From Alisma plantago-aquatica (taxonomy: Eukaryota; Streptophyta; Magnoliopsida; Alismatales; Alismataceae), in NCBI GenBank assembly GCA_963693085.1, contig OY856412.1, forward strand, positions 1,062,970,744 through 1,063,034,743: a stretch of 64,000 nt of DNA, read 5' to 3'. Within the stretch, counting starts at the first letter, position 1, and each line of letters starts with the position of its first letter. A model generated the notes under the pieces. The model searched no databases. It was given only the letters and a program-made list of their open reading frames with translations, and was not told where the DNA came from. Shown here piece after piece: positions 36,421 through 48,041 of this stretch. A program made the translations under genes and the position numbers.

Positions 36421-37424
36421 CCATATAAATATGCCTATGGCAGGGAGAGTTGTGTTAATTAGGGATGTGATGATGAGAAAAATACATTTATGGTGTTGCT
36501 AAGCTGATATGACACCTTTTATCTTGAGCCAAATGTAGGTTGTTGCGAGAGGGGTCTTGTGGAAGGGAAAAACCATGTTGTGTCTTGGAACACAATGGAT
36601 AGATATTATAAGGTAGGTAGGCTGAAAATTAAAGATCATGAACACATTGCGGCTATGGATGAGGCTGAGGTATGGAGACTTAGTGGTCAATCAAGATCCA
36701 AAGAAGAACATGCTGAGAACCTGGCGATCTATGTTAACTACCTAGGAGAGATGTAAAGCTGACTATACTTAGGAGAGTGGTGAGTAGAAGTTGAGCATAA
36801 AATCTTCACCATGGAGCATCAACTACAACCAACTAGAGTTCTAGTTGGAAAAGCTTATATGGAACAAGTCTCACACACCCAGGTGAAGGTTCTTCACTTT
36901 TAGAGTTATCTTGAGGAAGATCCCGACTATGGTCATGTAATGGAGATGGGGTTTGGATACCAATATGATTTGTTTGTACATGGAGGAGACCCATTCCCAT
37001 CTATTTTTTGAATGCCAACACTGGAAGTATATTTGAAGTAAAACTATGCTCAAATGTGGGTGTGGGGCCAATCCTCCAACCAATGTCAATGAAGTGATTC
37101 CCTAGATTTTTAGAAGACTAGGAATCACAAGGGGATGGGTAATTTTGTTAGTGGTATCCCTACCCTAATTGTGTTCTCCATTTGGACTGAGATAAATGCA
37201 AGGATGCATGGGAAAGGAGGAAATGACGTTTCTCACATGTTTTATTGCATTGTAAATAAAGTTTAATGGATGTTTGGATGTAAAACCAAATGACTCAGGG
37301 AGTTGGAGAGTAGGGTTATGACGTTTTGGAGCCTGTAATATGTGATGTATAGTATACATGATTTTTGCATTCTCCCATACTTTGTAACATTTTTTTGGGG
37401 AATACTATCTTAGTTGATAAAAAG
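36421..37424 (+). pseudogene. LINE-3 C-terminal remnant (zf-RVT region)
   Basis: Downstream of RT. ICLYMEETHSHLFFECQHWKYI near 36968-37030 is the counterpart of the zf-RVT CKVADENHGHLFGECRFFRRIW of LINE-2; only some zinc ligands survive. The rest to the tail has no readable frame. Confidence 0.6.
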
Positions 37425-39321
37425 AACCTAGTTTCCATCAGATATACTTAGTTAGTTCCTTGGGACAAATGGAACTAGTTTTCAAAAGAAGAACTAAGGT
37501 TCATCTAAACAAATGAACAAGTCATATGAATGTGAACTATATGAAGAACTTAAAAATCTTGATTAAAAGAAAAACTATATTTGACATGTGCATGAGCCGT
37601 TTGAATTGAAATGAATAACATGTAATGTATTACTTATAAAAGAAACTCATACGGAGAATTTTAGTCAAAAATTCAACTTGATAAAATAAGAGGATAATAG
37701 GATATATATGTGTCATGGAATGCATAACCATACACTTGAATAAGAAATATGATCATTTGAGATAAGTAAAAGTTACATAGGTAGAAGAGTATCATATATG
37801 GATAAAGTGATGGAAAATAAAGAAATGTCTTTTAAAAATTGGGAGGTAATATAGATGTAAAAAAAGAGAGGACGAAAGTGATTATGAGATGTAAGAAAAT
37901 GCTTACTAATCAAGGCCCTTGGTGATAACTAATCAATACTACATTGAAGAAATGATTTAAGTGAATACTTGAAAATATAATTCTAAATCTCAAAATCATC
38001 GTCTCTTTTGTATCTTCTTTAATGAGATGGGGATGAAGTGACAAGACAATAAATTTAAAATGATGCATAAATACCATGATAGACACATGCATCGAATGTA
38101 CTAGTGACACATGACATGATGATGAAACACTAGCATGGTAAATAAAGAAGGTAACATAAAAAAATGTTAAATAAGAGAAAAGATATTCAACGAATAAGAA
38201 TTAGGAAGATTTTTAGTAAATTTTAAGAGATACAATCTAAATTTTGATTAAGTGGGTAAAATCATGTCAGAACAAGATCATGTTGTTGAATAAGAAATGA
38301 ATGTTGGAATATTTATGGTTGAAGTTATTCAAGGGATGTCACTAGTGATTTGACTTTAAGTGTTGACAATAATATAAAATAAGATCTTAAGACAAGCAAT
38401 ATAAGAAGAAAACTAGAAATCATAGTAATCTAGGGTTTAAAGGAAGAAAATGAGAAAGATACATAAAAACATAGAAATGACAAAGAACGGAGGATAAGAA
38501 ATAGATTTGAAATGTAAGAAGTGTGATTTCAAAAAAGAAATGAGCAAATTGTGACCTGATATAATTCTTGCAATGATAGAAAGAATGATGGATAATACAT
38601 TCTTAACTCTAATATCTTAATGTTATATATGTTTATTCTATATGATTAGTAGGAGAAGGATAAGTAAGAAGTAGTACGAAATAATGATTAAAAAAGAAAT
38701 TAGACAAAACAAATTGCTTTAGTAATACATCAATTTGTTTTTCTAAAAGTATAATTTTTTGAAGACACAATTCATTGATACATGTGCTAGCAACATATTA
38801 AATTGAAATGGATGTTATCATTTTAATCATGTAAACCAGTAATCTAGTTAGGTATTGTATAGTTGTTGTTAATCCAAGTCTACAACTTATGATTGCTTTT
38901 ATATTAGAGAAACACAATAGTAAAATTATGAACAACAAAGTCTACTCTCTCTAACAACTCAGATGTGATACAGAACAATAGTACAAATTCAATTGCATAA
39001 ATTGAGACAGTCTGATCGGGTTAACAATATTAAGGTAACACCTCAAGAGAGTATGAGATGATTGAAGATGGATAATTTTTATTTATCTTTCCTAGTAGTT
39101 AACCGTGAAATAGAAAAACTCTATTTCTATCATTTAAAAGTTTTGTTTTAAATATGTTGTGAGGGAGATACAAACAAAGGACTCAGTGTTCAGTTTAGCT
39201 TTTAGATAAGAAAATTAAGAATAAGTAAAATAAAAGATTTCGTCATGTAAGAAGAAACCTTAAATGTACTTTTTATGCACATTCATGTTTTCATGACAAA
39301 ACCTAGTTAAGGAGGGAAGAT
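37425..39321 (+). other. Element A INT1, right part, with PPT
   Basis: Resumes INT sequence after LINE-3 and matches about 49432-51334 of INT2 (GGTGATAACTAATCAA near 37920 and 49903). AT-rich and without genes. The purine tract AAGGAGGGAAGA at 39309-39320 lies directly before LTR2, as expected of a PPT. Confidence 0.78.
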
Positions 39322-42300
39322 TTTTATGACCTAGTCTCCTCTTAGCATCTAATTAGGGTTTACTTAAATGATTGTTTGCTTAATTAGAGTGATAATTGCT
39401 TAAACCTGGTAATTATGGTAGCTCAATTATGATGTTTTATACCTAATGAGAAACTCTAAGCATGATGTTATTTTGAATAATTATGGGTTTTTTCACCAAG
39501 GTCGTGCTGGGAAACATGATCGTGGTGCGGGAGTGCACAATAGTTGTGTTAGAATGGTGCATGTAAGAACTGCAAAGGGACAGTGAATTTGGAGTTGGAG
39601 GCTTGGGTAGAACAGTCATGATGGGCAGCACAGACGTGTAGATTTGATGGAGGAACATGCATTCTAGGAAACATGACCTTTTTAGAGGAGTCGAAGTGCT
39701 TTCCATTTTGTTGGACATGATGGAGTCATGACATCATGGGCATTGTAGGCTACACGGTTGTGCTGTGTCCTTATTAGCATTGTTGTGGTAGCCTGCATGG
39801 TCGTTCTTTTACACTTGTCTTTGATTTCTTCAACTCTATGAACTTGAATTGGACATCATGACCATTTCTTGGTACCATGACCAAGTTGGGGGTCTTCTAG
39901 GTCATTTTTCTCATTGATCAACCATGCTACAGTTTGCAGCATAGTAGTGTAGTGTTTGATTTTTAAATATTTATTGGTAACTTGGAATAATCTGAAATTT
40001 TTACTGAATCTCTAAAACTATAATTAAAGAACATTATATGTTTTCAAATTTTTGGAGGATATTTTACCTATTCAGAAATTAAATGTTTTTAAGTAACATT
40101 TTATGATAGAAAATTCTACTAAAATACTATAGAATGTAGAGTAAGTAAATTTTCAATTGTACCAAGCACCTTAATTGCTCTATAGGAGTAACCTAACATA
40201 CTAGTAGATCCCATACTTTGTGATTCATTCCAAAGAAATGAAATCCTACAGAGAGAAGGAGAGTTAGGATTTGGATGCAGAAAGAGGTAAAGATCATGAT
40301 CCAAGGTTTTCTCTTGCTAGATTTGATGAAATCAAGTAAGTTGGTCATATTTAGATAGCTTTTCTTGGTGATTCTTCTCTCACATCTATAGATTTCTACC
40401 CTCATCATGTTTGATTCAAAACTATATCAAGTCTCTATATATTCTCATTCTTTCTCTACAACTTTATGTTCCTATGGTTCCTAAGTTGGGAGGAAGAAGA
40501 AAATAGTGAATCACTTGAGGTTTGATATGGATCCAATAATTTTAGATTTCGGGATACAAAATTTAAGGTGTTTTAAACCTTAGGTTTGTGGGTAATTCCA
40601 TTTAGTAGTTGAGTTCACTAAATTGGATTAAATACACTATAATCTTTGGTATATTCAGATGCGACTGTACAAGGCAATGATGTTGCCATAGTTTCCACCA
40701 TTACAAAAAAAACGGCACTTGGATGGGAGGTGCAACTAAATATATCAAATCATCAACAGTAATTGAAGATGAACTTTGAGATAGCTCTTTGTCCATGGAC
40801 CTGATTCGCATGATACACTACAAGTAGGGAATAACAAAAAATGCTCTATTGAGGATATTAATGGGGGCAGGAATCCAACCCCCAATTGGAAGCCTAGCTA
40901 AATAGCACTGGTAAGACCATGAAGCAACATCAAAATGTGTATAATCAGAATCAATAGGGTATGTAATGGCATTGTTGATTTCTTGGATAAACACCACCTA
41001 GAAACTCAAAAGAGGGATTGTTTTACATTGATCTTCCTCCCAACCTTGTGGGTCCATCCATCCACTTCTCTGTATTGGTAGAAGTTCTATTAAGTATATG
41101 TTTTCAACTAATGTAGTTCCTTTAAGTTCTATCCCCACAATAGGAAGGAGGGTTGAATAAAATAGCCTCCTCATTTACAAGATGTTGAAATCCAATTATA
41201 AATGGATGCATATCATCCAAACCACAAGTCCTAAAGTTAGTGCATAAGTTTAAAGAAAATACTAAAATCTAGGGTTTCTGAATTGTATGTGAATTTACAG
41301 TACAACTATGTAAAGAACAATTGGTGATACAAATCTTCTTATACATTATACATTTGTATATCTGGATGTTTAATATAGATTATCCAACTATAGTTAGGGT
41401 TTTAATTGGAATCATCAATGTTTGCTTGATATCTTAGTAAAGAACTGTGAAACCCTAGATGGGTGATAAATTGGGAGTTTGTGAATAGAAAACATGGAAA
41501 TTCGTCAAAATGATTCATCTAAAAATTTTAGTTTTTACTTAATTATTTTATTCCAAAAGTATGATATTTGAGTGAATGGTTTGGAAATCCTAGTTCAATT
41601 TCATACTAGGATTTCATATACATATATAGTCGTATGTGATTCAGTAGCATAGTCGTACTACTAGTTAATGTTATGATTCAATAAGTTCTTATTGCAACTC
41701 ATATTTAATGTGAATGAGCCAAATGAAACACAAATGATAGGGCTTTAAGAAAATAATGTATTTTCCATTTAGTGTTTCTTAGTATGACAAGTGGAATAGC
41801 TCAGTAACTCAGTTTAAAGTATTGATTACAAATAATATTTGAAAAGAACTTATTAAAAGGTTAAGCTAAGAAATGTTGATTACATGTTTTAATTGGAATT
41901 TAAAGAGTGAATTAGACATCTCATGCCTTGAACACATTAGAATCCTTCATAGGAGGTTTGAGTCATGAGGTGGAAATATTCTAATGACTATAAATCCAGA
42001 TCAAGTTATCATGGAGTGCATCAAATTAGGGTATGGGGGTGTAGGCCACTTAGGGAAAAATCCTAGTTATAGTGTGGTACCCATGACTAACTTGGGATGT
42101 TATCAGAACCTAAGTTACTAATCAGTGGTCATATTTGGTAGGACCATTGATGCATAAGTATGTTGTTGATTAGTGGTCATCCTTGGTATGACCAGTGATG
42201 CACAATAAGCATGAGTGATTTGATTATCCACTGAAGTACCCAGGTTTAGAGGAGTAGTCTAGATATTCAACTTCTCCCATTAGCCACCTAGACACACATG

Positions 42301-42502
42301 GTGAGGACTGTTGTAGACATGGTCATTTGAGATTATAGAATTAGGATCCCAAACATTCTTCTAAGTTTTATACAGTGGTATTGTAGCTTGTTGCAATTCT
42401 TTCACATGTTGTGGTAAACTTCATGTGGGTTCATGGCATTATAAGATGAGTAATAGATTAAGCTAGTGTATGAGTTGATCATTTAATCTTAGTAGTTATC
42501 TA
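39322..42502 (+). repeat. Element A LTR2, left arm
   Basis: Colinear with LTR1 and LTR3 except for an extra segment of about 0.5 kb at 40670-41190. The first bases are TTTTATGACC in place of TGTTATGACC. The arm ends with the LINE-2 target site TCTTAGTAGTTATCTA (42487-42502). Confidence 0.85.
40670..41190 (-). mobile_element. LINE-derived scrap within LTR2 of A
   Basis: Present only in LTR2, where about 0.5 kb replaces roughly 95 bp of LTR1/LTR3 sequence. On the minus strand it reads DSDYTHFDVASWSYQCY, similar to FFSMDVASWSSHII just after the zf-RVT of LINE-1, and the following SMDKEL...ITVDDLIY resembles the linker before RNase H. Frames are broken. The link to the LINE-1 lineage rests on a short match, and I cannot define the ends exactly. 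Confidence 0.45.
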
Positions 42503-42591
42503 TTTTTTTTTTTGGAAATAGGTAAATATATTGCCAAAGGAAGTTGTGTGAACCACAACACCTACAAAAAACAAGACGTATACACGGGGTA

Positions 42592-43410
42592 TTATCTACA
42601 AAAACCCCAGTATCTTTTGGCTTGCTCAGACAGGCCTGAGCAGAGGCCGTTTTTACATTTGAAAATACGAGCCAAGTTCAAAGCCAACTTAGCAACTATC
42701 TTGTCTTCATCACATGATTTTCTGCTATGGTTCCTATTGTTTCTTTCTTCCCAGACATAATAGTACACTCCTGTAAGACATAGTCCGCCAACATCTATCT
42801 TACTCCTGCAGCCAAGAAAGCTCAGGAGCCAAGTGATCGTATCATTAATATTATCATTATAGATTTGACCCCATTCACATTTGAGGCACACTAGCGCCCA
42901 GATTCTCCTAAAGAACCTACACTCGCCAAAAAGGTGTCCATGGTTCTCATCAGCCACCTTGCAAAGAACGCAAGTTCTATCCACCTGCAACCCCCACCTG
43001 CTCAATCTATCCATAGTAGGAAGTTTTGAAAGCACCGCTCTATAAGATAGGGTGCTCCATTTGGGAATCATCTTCCTGCTCCAGATTATATTATGCCAGC
43101 TCACATTGTCACCCGTATAACTGTTGATCCATGGTATCACCCTCGAATTAGCTAAGCACACAATACCATGATCATCAACAGTATAAAAATTATGAATGAG
43201 CATCCACTGATTGCACATATTCCTCCACACTCTAGACGAGCTGCTGTCGAAGCCTTGGTGCAGCTCGCCGTACCTGCTCATCATCCACTGAGACCACACA
43301 TTCTCCTTCTCCCTAAGGAACATGTCCACCCTTTTCTTTTGGCTTTGAGTAACAAGTTGCATAGGACCAATGACATTGAGACCCCCCTTGATGAAAGGTC
43401 TAGCAATCAT
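42592..43410 (-). pseudogene. LINE-2 ORF2 C-terminal part: zf-RVT
   Basis: Continues the RT frame after an in-frame TAG at 43414-43416 (probably from TGG: the context is GVS-W-D). Holds SKLPTMDRLSRWGLQVDRTCVLC...ENHGHLFGECRFFRRIW, the zf-RVT zinc-binding pattern, then a conserved tail (CLTGVYYYVWEERNNRNH). It ends at 42592 with a stop about 80 nt before the A tail. There is no RNase H after it. Confidence 0.85.
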
Positions 43411-43413
43411 GTC

Positions 43414-44615
43414 CTAGGACACCCCATGACCTCTGCCACCCCATATGAAATCAGCAACAAGCTGTCTCATATTATTGGCGATGGGCAGCAGATTATCACA
43501 AACATCACACCAAAACCGGATCATGGCCTAAAGAACAGATCTGGTCAGCATAAGTCTGCCCGCCATGGATATCCGGACAACAGCCCACCCATCAATCTTT
43601 GCTCTGATATGATCCAGACACTGAGTGAAATCCTTGGCGTACCCTTTACTACCAGCAACAGGAGCACCCAAATACCTGGTAGGCAGTCTCCCGACTCTGA
43701 TTCCAAAAGCTTCCCGCAATCTGCCCCTCCTAGCATCACAGGACCTAGACAAGTACATTCTGGATTTGATGGTGCTAATATAGAGCCCTGTAAGGTAGCC
43801 GAACTTTGCAATGAATCGCTTCATCTCTCTTAACCTGTTGGCATGACCAGTTGAGAAGAACATTACATCATCAACAAAAATTAAATGGGATAGCACTTCG
43901 ATATTGTTGATCTTGAAAGGCTTCACTTTCCCTCTGTCATAGGGTTCATTCATCATATTGGTAAGCCCTTCCATCACGATAGAGAAAAGCAAAGGGGAAA
44001 GATGATCCCCTTGCCTTAGGCCATTTGAGGCAGGGAAAAAACCAATGGGACCACCATTCAGGAGGATGGAGAAGGATGTAGTGGTAACGCATTGCTTGAT
44101 GATATTCACCCATTTATCACAAAACCCCAAGCTATCATTATGGCCCATAAGGACTCCCACTGCATGTTATCATAAGCTTTAGTCAGGTCAACCTTCAGGC
44201 AGGATTTGGCATTGCTTTTACTTTTCTTGAACCCACAAAGGAATTTAGCAGCGAGGAGAGTGATGTCAGATATTCTTCTGACTTTGACGAAAGTGCTTTG
44301 TTCCTTAGAAATGATATTAGGAAGTATCATTTTCAGCCTACCTGCAATAACTTTAGAAACAATTTTATAGAGTACATTACAGCAGGCTATCGGTCTATAG
44401 TCCGCTATAGATTCAATCTCATTCTTCTTAGGGATGCGTTTGATGAACGTGTGGTTGACCACGCGGACCATATTGTGCCCATTCATGATCCAAGCGACAA
44501 CTTTTATAATATCATTCTTCACTAGTTGCCAAGTATGTTGGAAGAACTTTGCATTCAACCCATTTGGTCCACGAGCCTTGCTAGCATTGATGGAGAAAAC
44601 CGCACTTCTTCTTCA
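43414..44615 (-). pseudogene. LINE-2 ORF2 middle part: reverse transcriptase
   Basis: RT motifs in order: FSINASKARGPNG, ADYRPIACCNVLYKIVSKVI, QSTFVKVRRISDITLLAAKF, LKVDLTKAYDNMQW (catalytic Asp), GLRQGDHLSPLLF, LIFVDDVMFF (catalytic DD) and RYLGAPV. The frame changes near 44610-44620, where GPN-G-LNAKF is out of frame with the endonuclease, and near 44120-44135 at AWGF/CDKW. An in-frame TAG at 43528-43530 follows LTRSVL, where related elements have Gln. The catalytic residues themselves are intact. Confidence 0.88.
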
Positions 44616-45925
44616 CTCACCTGGGCTAGAAGGTTCTCGTTAGTAGCATTATCCACTCTTCTAGTCGGCAGCAGAGTGTCATAGCTAAACACCCTTCTTT
44701 GTTCCTGGTTGTACATAGAGCTGAAGTAGTTTATAGCATTAGAGGCCAGTCCCTCTTGACTATTAACCACTTCCCCGTTCTCATCAATCAGCTCGTGAAT
44801 GGACTCCTTTAGCTCTTTCTTCTTTATAGCCCTATGGTAGGCTTTCGTATTCTGTTCACCATCCCTTATCCACTCCATCCTACTTCTCTGCCAAAAGTAC
44901 ACCTCTTCGGCCTTCTTTAAGTCCCTCAATCTCTTTTCAATTCTATTCTCTTCACTAATGAGTTCCTCATTCAACGGGTCGTTTCTAATCTTCTCCATGA
45001 TCGCTTGATAGTCCATGTTGGCTTCAGTAAGCAGGTTTCTTAGGTTGACTTTCTCTCTGCTCCACTTTTTAAGGGCCTTTTTAGTAGCTTGGATCTTCTT
45101 CAGGGTTATGAATAAGTCATTGCCATGTTGTTCTGTGCACCAGCTGGTCTTCACAACGTCCATGAAGCCTAACCACTCACACCACCAGTTTGAGAAGCGG
45201 AAAGGTCTAATTATATAAGGCTTGCTTACCAAGTCTATCTTCATCCACGCATGGTCACTGAGAGGATTAGATCCAATTTTGATGAAAGTGTTGGGCAGGA
45301 TGTTTAGCCAAGGTTCATTGACCAAACCTTTATCAATCGCACTGGCTATCCTTCTACTTCCAGCCTGTTTGTTAGACCAAGTAATCTTCCCACCAACTCT
45401 ATTTAATTCAACTAGACCAGCATCCTGTACCATATTATTGAAGGGAGCAAGGAATCGATCAGGGACCCTGTTGCCACCCATTTTCTCATCATTCCTTATC
45501 ACATTATTGAAATCCCCTATAACAAGCCAAGGCACTTCCTGTTGGGCCGTCTCAGCTAAGGTCTTCCAAAGACCTACTCTGTCACCCTCCAAACGTTCAC
45601 CATATACCCCCGACAAGATGAAATGGTAACCACCATTGTTGCAGCATGACATTGTGATCACCTGGACATTCATCATAATTACATCAAGATCCCACGTATC
45701 ATTGCGCCATCCTACAACGATGCGCCCTCCTTCTCTTTGTTCCAGATTAGAGATAGACTGCCACCCTGTTGGAAACATGGTATTAACTCCATCCTTAACC
45801 TCCCTTCTGATTCTAGTCTCCAGGGAGACAACCAGGGAGACGCCGACCTCTTCAATCACCTTCCTCAGCTCTCTCTGGCTATTGTCCAGGGAGGCTCCTC
45901 GCACATTCCATGCGAGGACAGACAT
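44555..45925 (-). pseudogene. LINE-2 ORF2 N-terminal part: AP-type endonuclease
   Basis: ORF2 starts with ATG 45923-45925, which overlaps the ORF1 stop as TAATG. Endonuclease motifs: LAWNVRG (Asn), VVSLETR (Glu), VIGDFNNVI (Asp/Asn) and LSDHAWMKI (SDH triad), all intact. An alpha-helical linker rich in Lys/Glu follows. The frame leaves the RT reading near 44615 and ends at 44555. A single-base deletion in GTGCGGTTTTC would explain it. Confidence 0.9.
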
Positions 45926-47253
45926 TACTGATCTTTGCTACCACCCCCCCCTTCCGGGTGGGCGTTCCTCATTCCTTTCTTAGTCGTGCTCCTCGTTTGT
46001 TTAGGACTTCTGCTACAGCCTTTCTCATTACTAGTGGGTGCCTCCTCGTTCACAAGATTGAGTACTTCAAAAGGGTTCTCATCAATGCGGGTGGCATTAA
46101 CTTCTTCAGATACCTTACAAGCTGCCCCTGTAACAGGTGGATCGGGCGTGTCAGCAACCACATCTTCTTCAGCAATAAATACTGTCTCCTGTGGGCTATC
46201 TGCCACATTCACAGTAACTACTCCACTTGTGTTAGCTCTGGCGTCCATCATCACCTGCTCTCCCTGCCTTGGTACTCTAGAGTTGTTGTAAGTTGCCGCT
46301 CTTCCCTGGGGGGAAGGTCTGCTACGGCTATCGACCGTCCTAGACATCCTTCTTCTGCTGCTGGGCCTGGAGTTGCATTCAGCCGCTAAGTCTCTGCCCC
46401 TGATCACCAGAGGATCAGTAAGAGCCACCCGTAGGCCAGGGCAAAGGCCGGTGGGTTGCCCAAAGACTTTGCAGCTATCACACCTATCGGGGAGGGCGTC
46501 ATACAACACTTTCACCTCCAAAGCTTTGCCACTCGGAAGCGCCACCATCACAGAACTAGGGGGCTTCCTCTCCGCACATACTTCCACATAAATATGGGCA
46601 GCTCCTTCCATCTCCCCTCTGGCTCAGAAGTCTATGATTTTGGGATCGCCAATGCCGCAAGAAATTATGGAAATTGCTCTCCTGGTCCAGTGGTGACTAA
46701 CCTCCGGCAATGTGACCCAAACTGGGGCCGTCGTGAGAGCCGCCCGTCTGAGGTCAGCTTCCGGTGTCCAAGGCCTCACCAGAACCAACTGATTGTCGAA
46801 AAACCACGGGCCCTGCTCTAGAGGCGCGGCCATGTCCAACTCAGAGGCGAAACGAGCCAAGAACAGGACGCCTGCCATAACCGAAAGCTGAAGATCCCCT
46901 TTCAGCCGCCAGTTCTTAACCATCCATCCGTGAAGCTGACCTCGGATAGCCTTACTCCCCATGATCTGGACTATGATAGAGCATTTGTGGTACTCATCCA
47001 TAGCCGCCACCACGGGTTCAGAGAAGGTCATCCACGGCCTGTTGTCGCCCTCCAGGTGCTCCGGTTCCTTCTTGTCTTCCTGCATCAGAAGGGGCTTGAA
47101 GCTCCTATGCACGATCATCGATTTGGAGGTGGTGGCCACCCAAGATCTCCCCACCGTGACGTCCAGCTTCGGATCGAGCCAGTCGGGTGGCGATAGCACA
47201 GCTGAGATGGAGGCAGAGGCGGAGGAACCCGCCCCTCCTCGGTCGGCCCCCAT
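45925..47253 (-). pseudogene. LINE-2 ORF1, gag-like protein, one stop and altered zinc knuckle
   Basis: Starts at ATG 47251-47253, 87 nt inside the element. The DUF4283 core includes LEQGPWFFDNQLVLVRPWTP and ends GIGDPKIIDF before an in-frame TGA at 46624-46626; the frame then continues unshifted to the TAA at 45925. The knuckle reads CDSCKVFGQPTGLC, which is CX2CX4QX4C: the His ligand is Gln, so zinc binding should be impaired. A Ser/Arg-rich tail follows. It overlaps ORF2 by one base. Confidence 0.88.
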
Positions 47254-47340
47254 TATGGGCCCGACCTAGATCGCCGCACAGAAGAGATGGAACAGATAAA
47301 GTCTAGAGAGAGAAAGTGACGCCCTTGAATAATCTAATAT

Positions 47341-48041
47341 TCTTAGTAGTTATCTAGAGTAACCTACTATTTGTATATTTTTAGAATGACCAGTTTTCTT
47401 GAGATTAATCAAGCATGTATAGTGATTGATTTACCACATCTTGTTTTCTAGAGCAATCTTACCAATTATATATTTTTGAATGATTATTTCCTTTCCCAGC
47501 TTGTTACTATCCCAATTTAAATTCAGTTGATCAATAATATTATTTTTTTACTATTTAAGATCTTTAAACAATTTCTTTGAAGTACTCATTCACTTACCAA
47601 GTAGGCTCACCCCTTTACTCACAATTTTTTAGGGAAATCATGTGAATTGATGAATGTCAATTCTAGAATAGATCTTCCATAAGAGATAAGTATCATATTG
47701 GTCAAGTCCAGTAAGTACATGTTACTCTAGGTCCTTGTAAATAAATTGGAGAGTTGTGAATGATGATATTAAATTTTATTTCCTTATTAATAAAGTATGT
47801 ATCCAATTATCAAGTCGTATTTACATGGAAGTGTGAGGAACATAATGAATATTTAGATACATATCTTTATTTTTGAAATCATATTAGATAAATTGAGGTT
47901 TAAATTCCCTTGTGAATTTAGTTTATGTGATTGAAAGTGAGAAAACAAAGAACTTGAAATAAAAAAAGGTTATGAGTGATCTTTGTAATAAGTTTAATCC
48001 TTAATTTTTGCCCTAATCTCGTGATTAGTGGTTATTGTAAA
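47341..48041 (+). repeat. Element A LTR2, right arm
   Basis: Starts with the duplicated LINE-2 target site (47341-47356) and matches LTR1 after about 30275 and LTR3 after about 60880. Toward the end it lacks the GAGATGTGGG stretch found in the other two. Confidence 0.82.

Larger units (their letters stand above)
32431..37424 (+). mobile_element. LINE-3: old, heavily degraded LINE in INT1 of A
   Basis: A 4994-bp insertion relative to INT2, flanked by AACCTAGTTT (32421-32430 and 37425-37434). Gag, endonuclease, RT and zf-RVT remnants occur in order on the plus strand, matching LINE-2 motif by motif, so both belong to one family. Stops and frameshifts are everywhere; the RT active site reads FTDN instead of FVDD. 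The tail ends GATAAAAAG. It is much more decayed than LINE-1 or LINE-2, and carries a SINE at 35594-35784. Confidence 0.82.
42503..47340 (-). mobile_element. LINE-2: nearly full-length LINE in LTR2 of A
   Basis: A 4838-bp non-LTR element on the minus strand with a perfect 16-bp duplication TCTTAGTAGTTATCTA (42487-42502 and 47341-47356). The A tail appears as a run of T at 42503-42513. It has ORF1 (gag-like), then ORF2 with endonuclease, RT and zf-RVT, but no RNase H, unlike LINE-1. Several stops and frameshifts disable it. The long duplication is intact and the sequence is much better preserved than that of the related LINE-3. Confidence 0.92.

Noticed and set aside
43168..43833. 221-codon plus-strand frame, and others such as 45222-45629, 3353-3664 and 5122-5448
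   Set aside because: Antisense shadows of LINE RT, endonuclease and gag domains whose motifs are on the minus strand.
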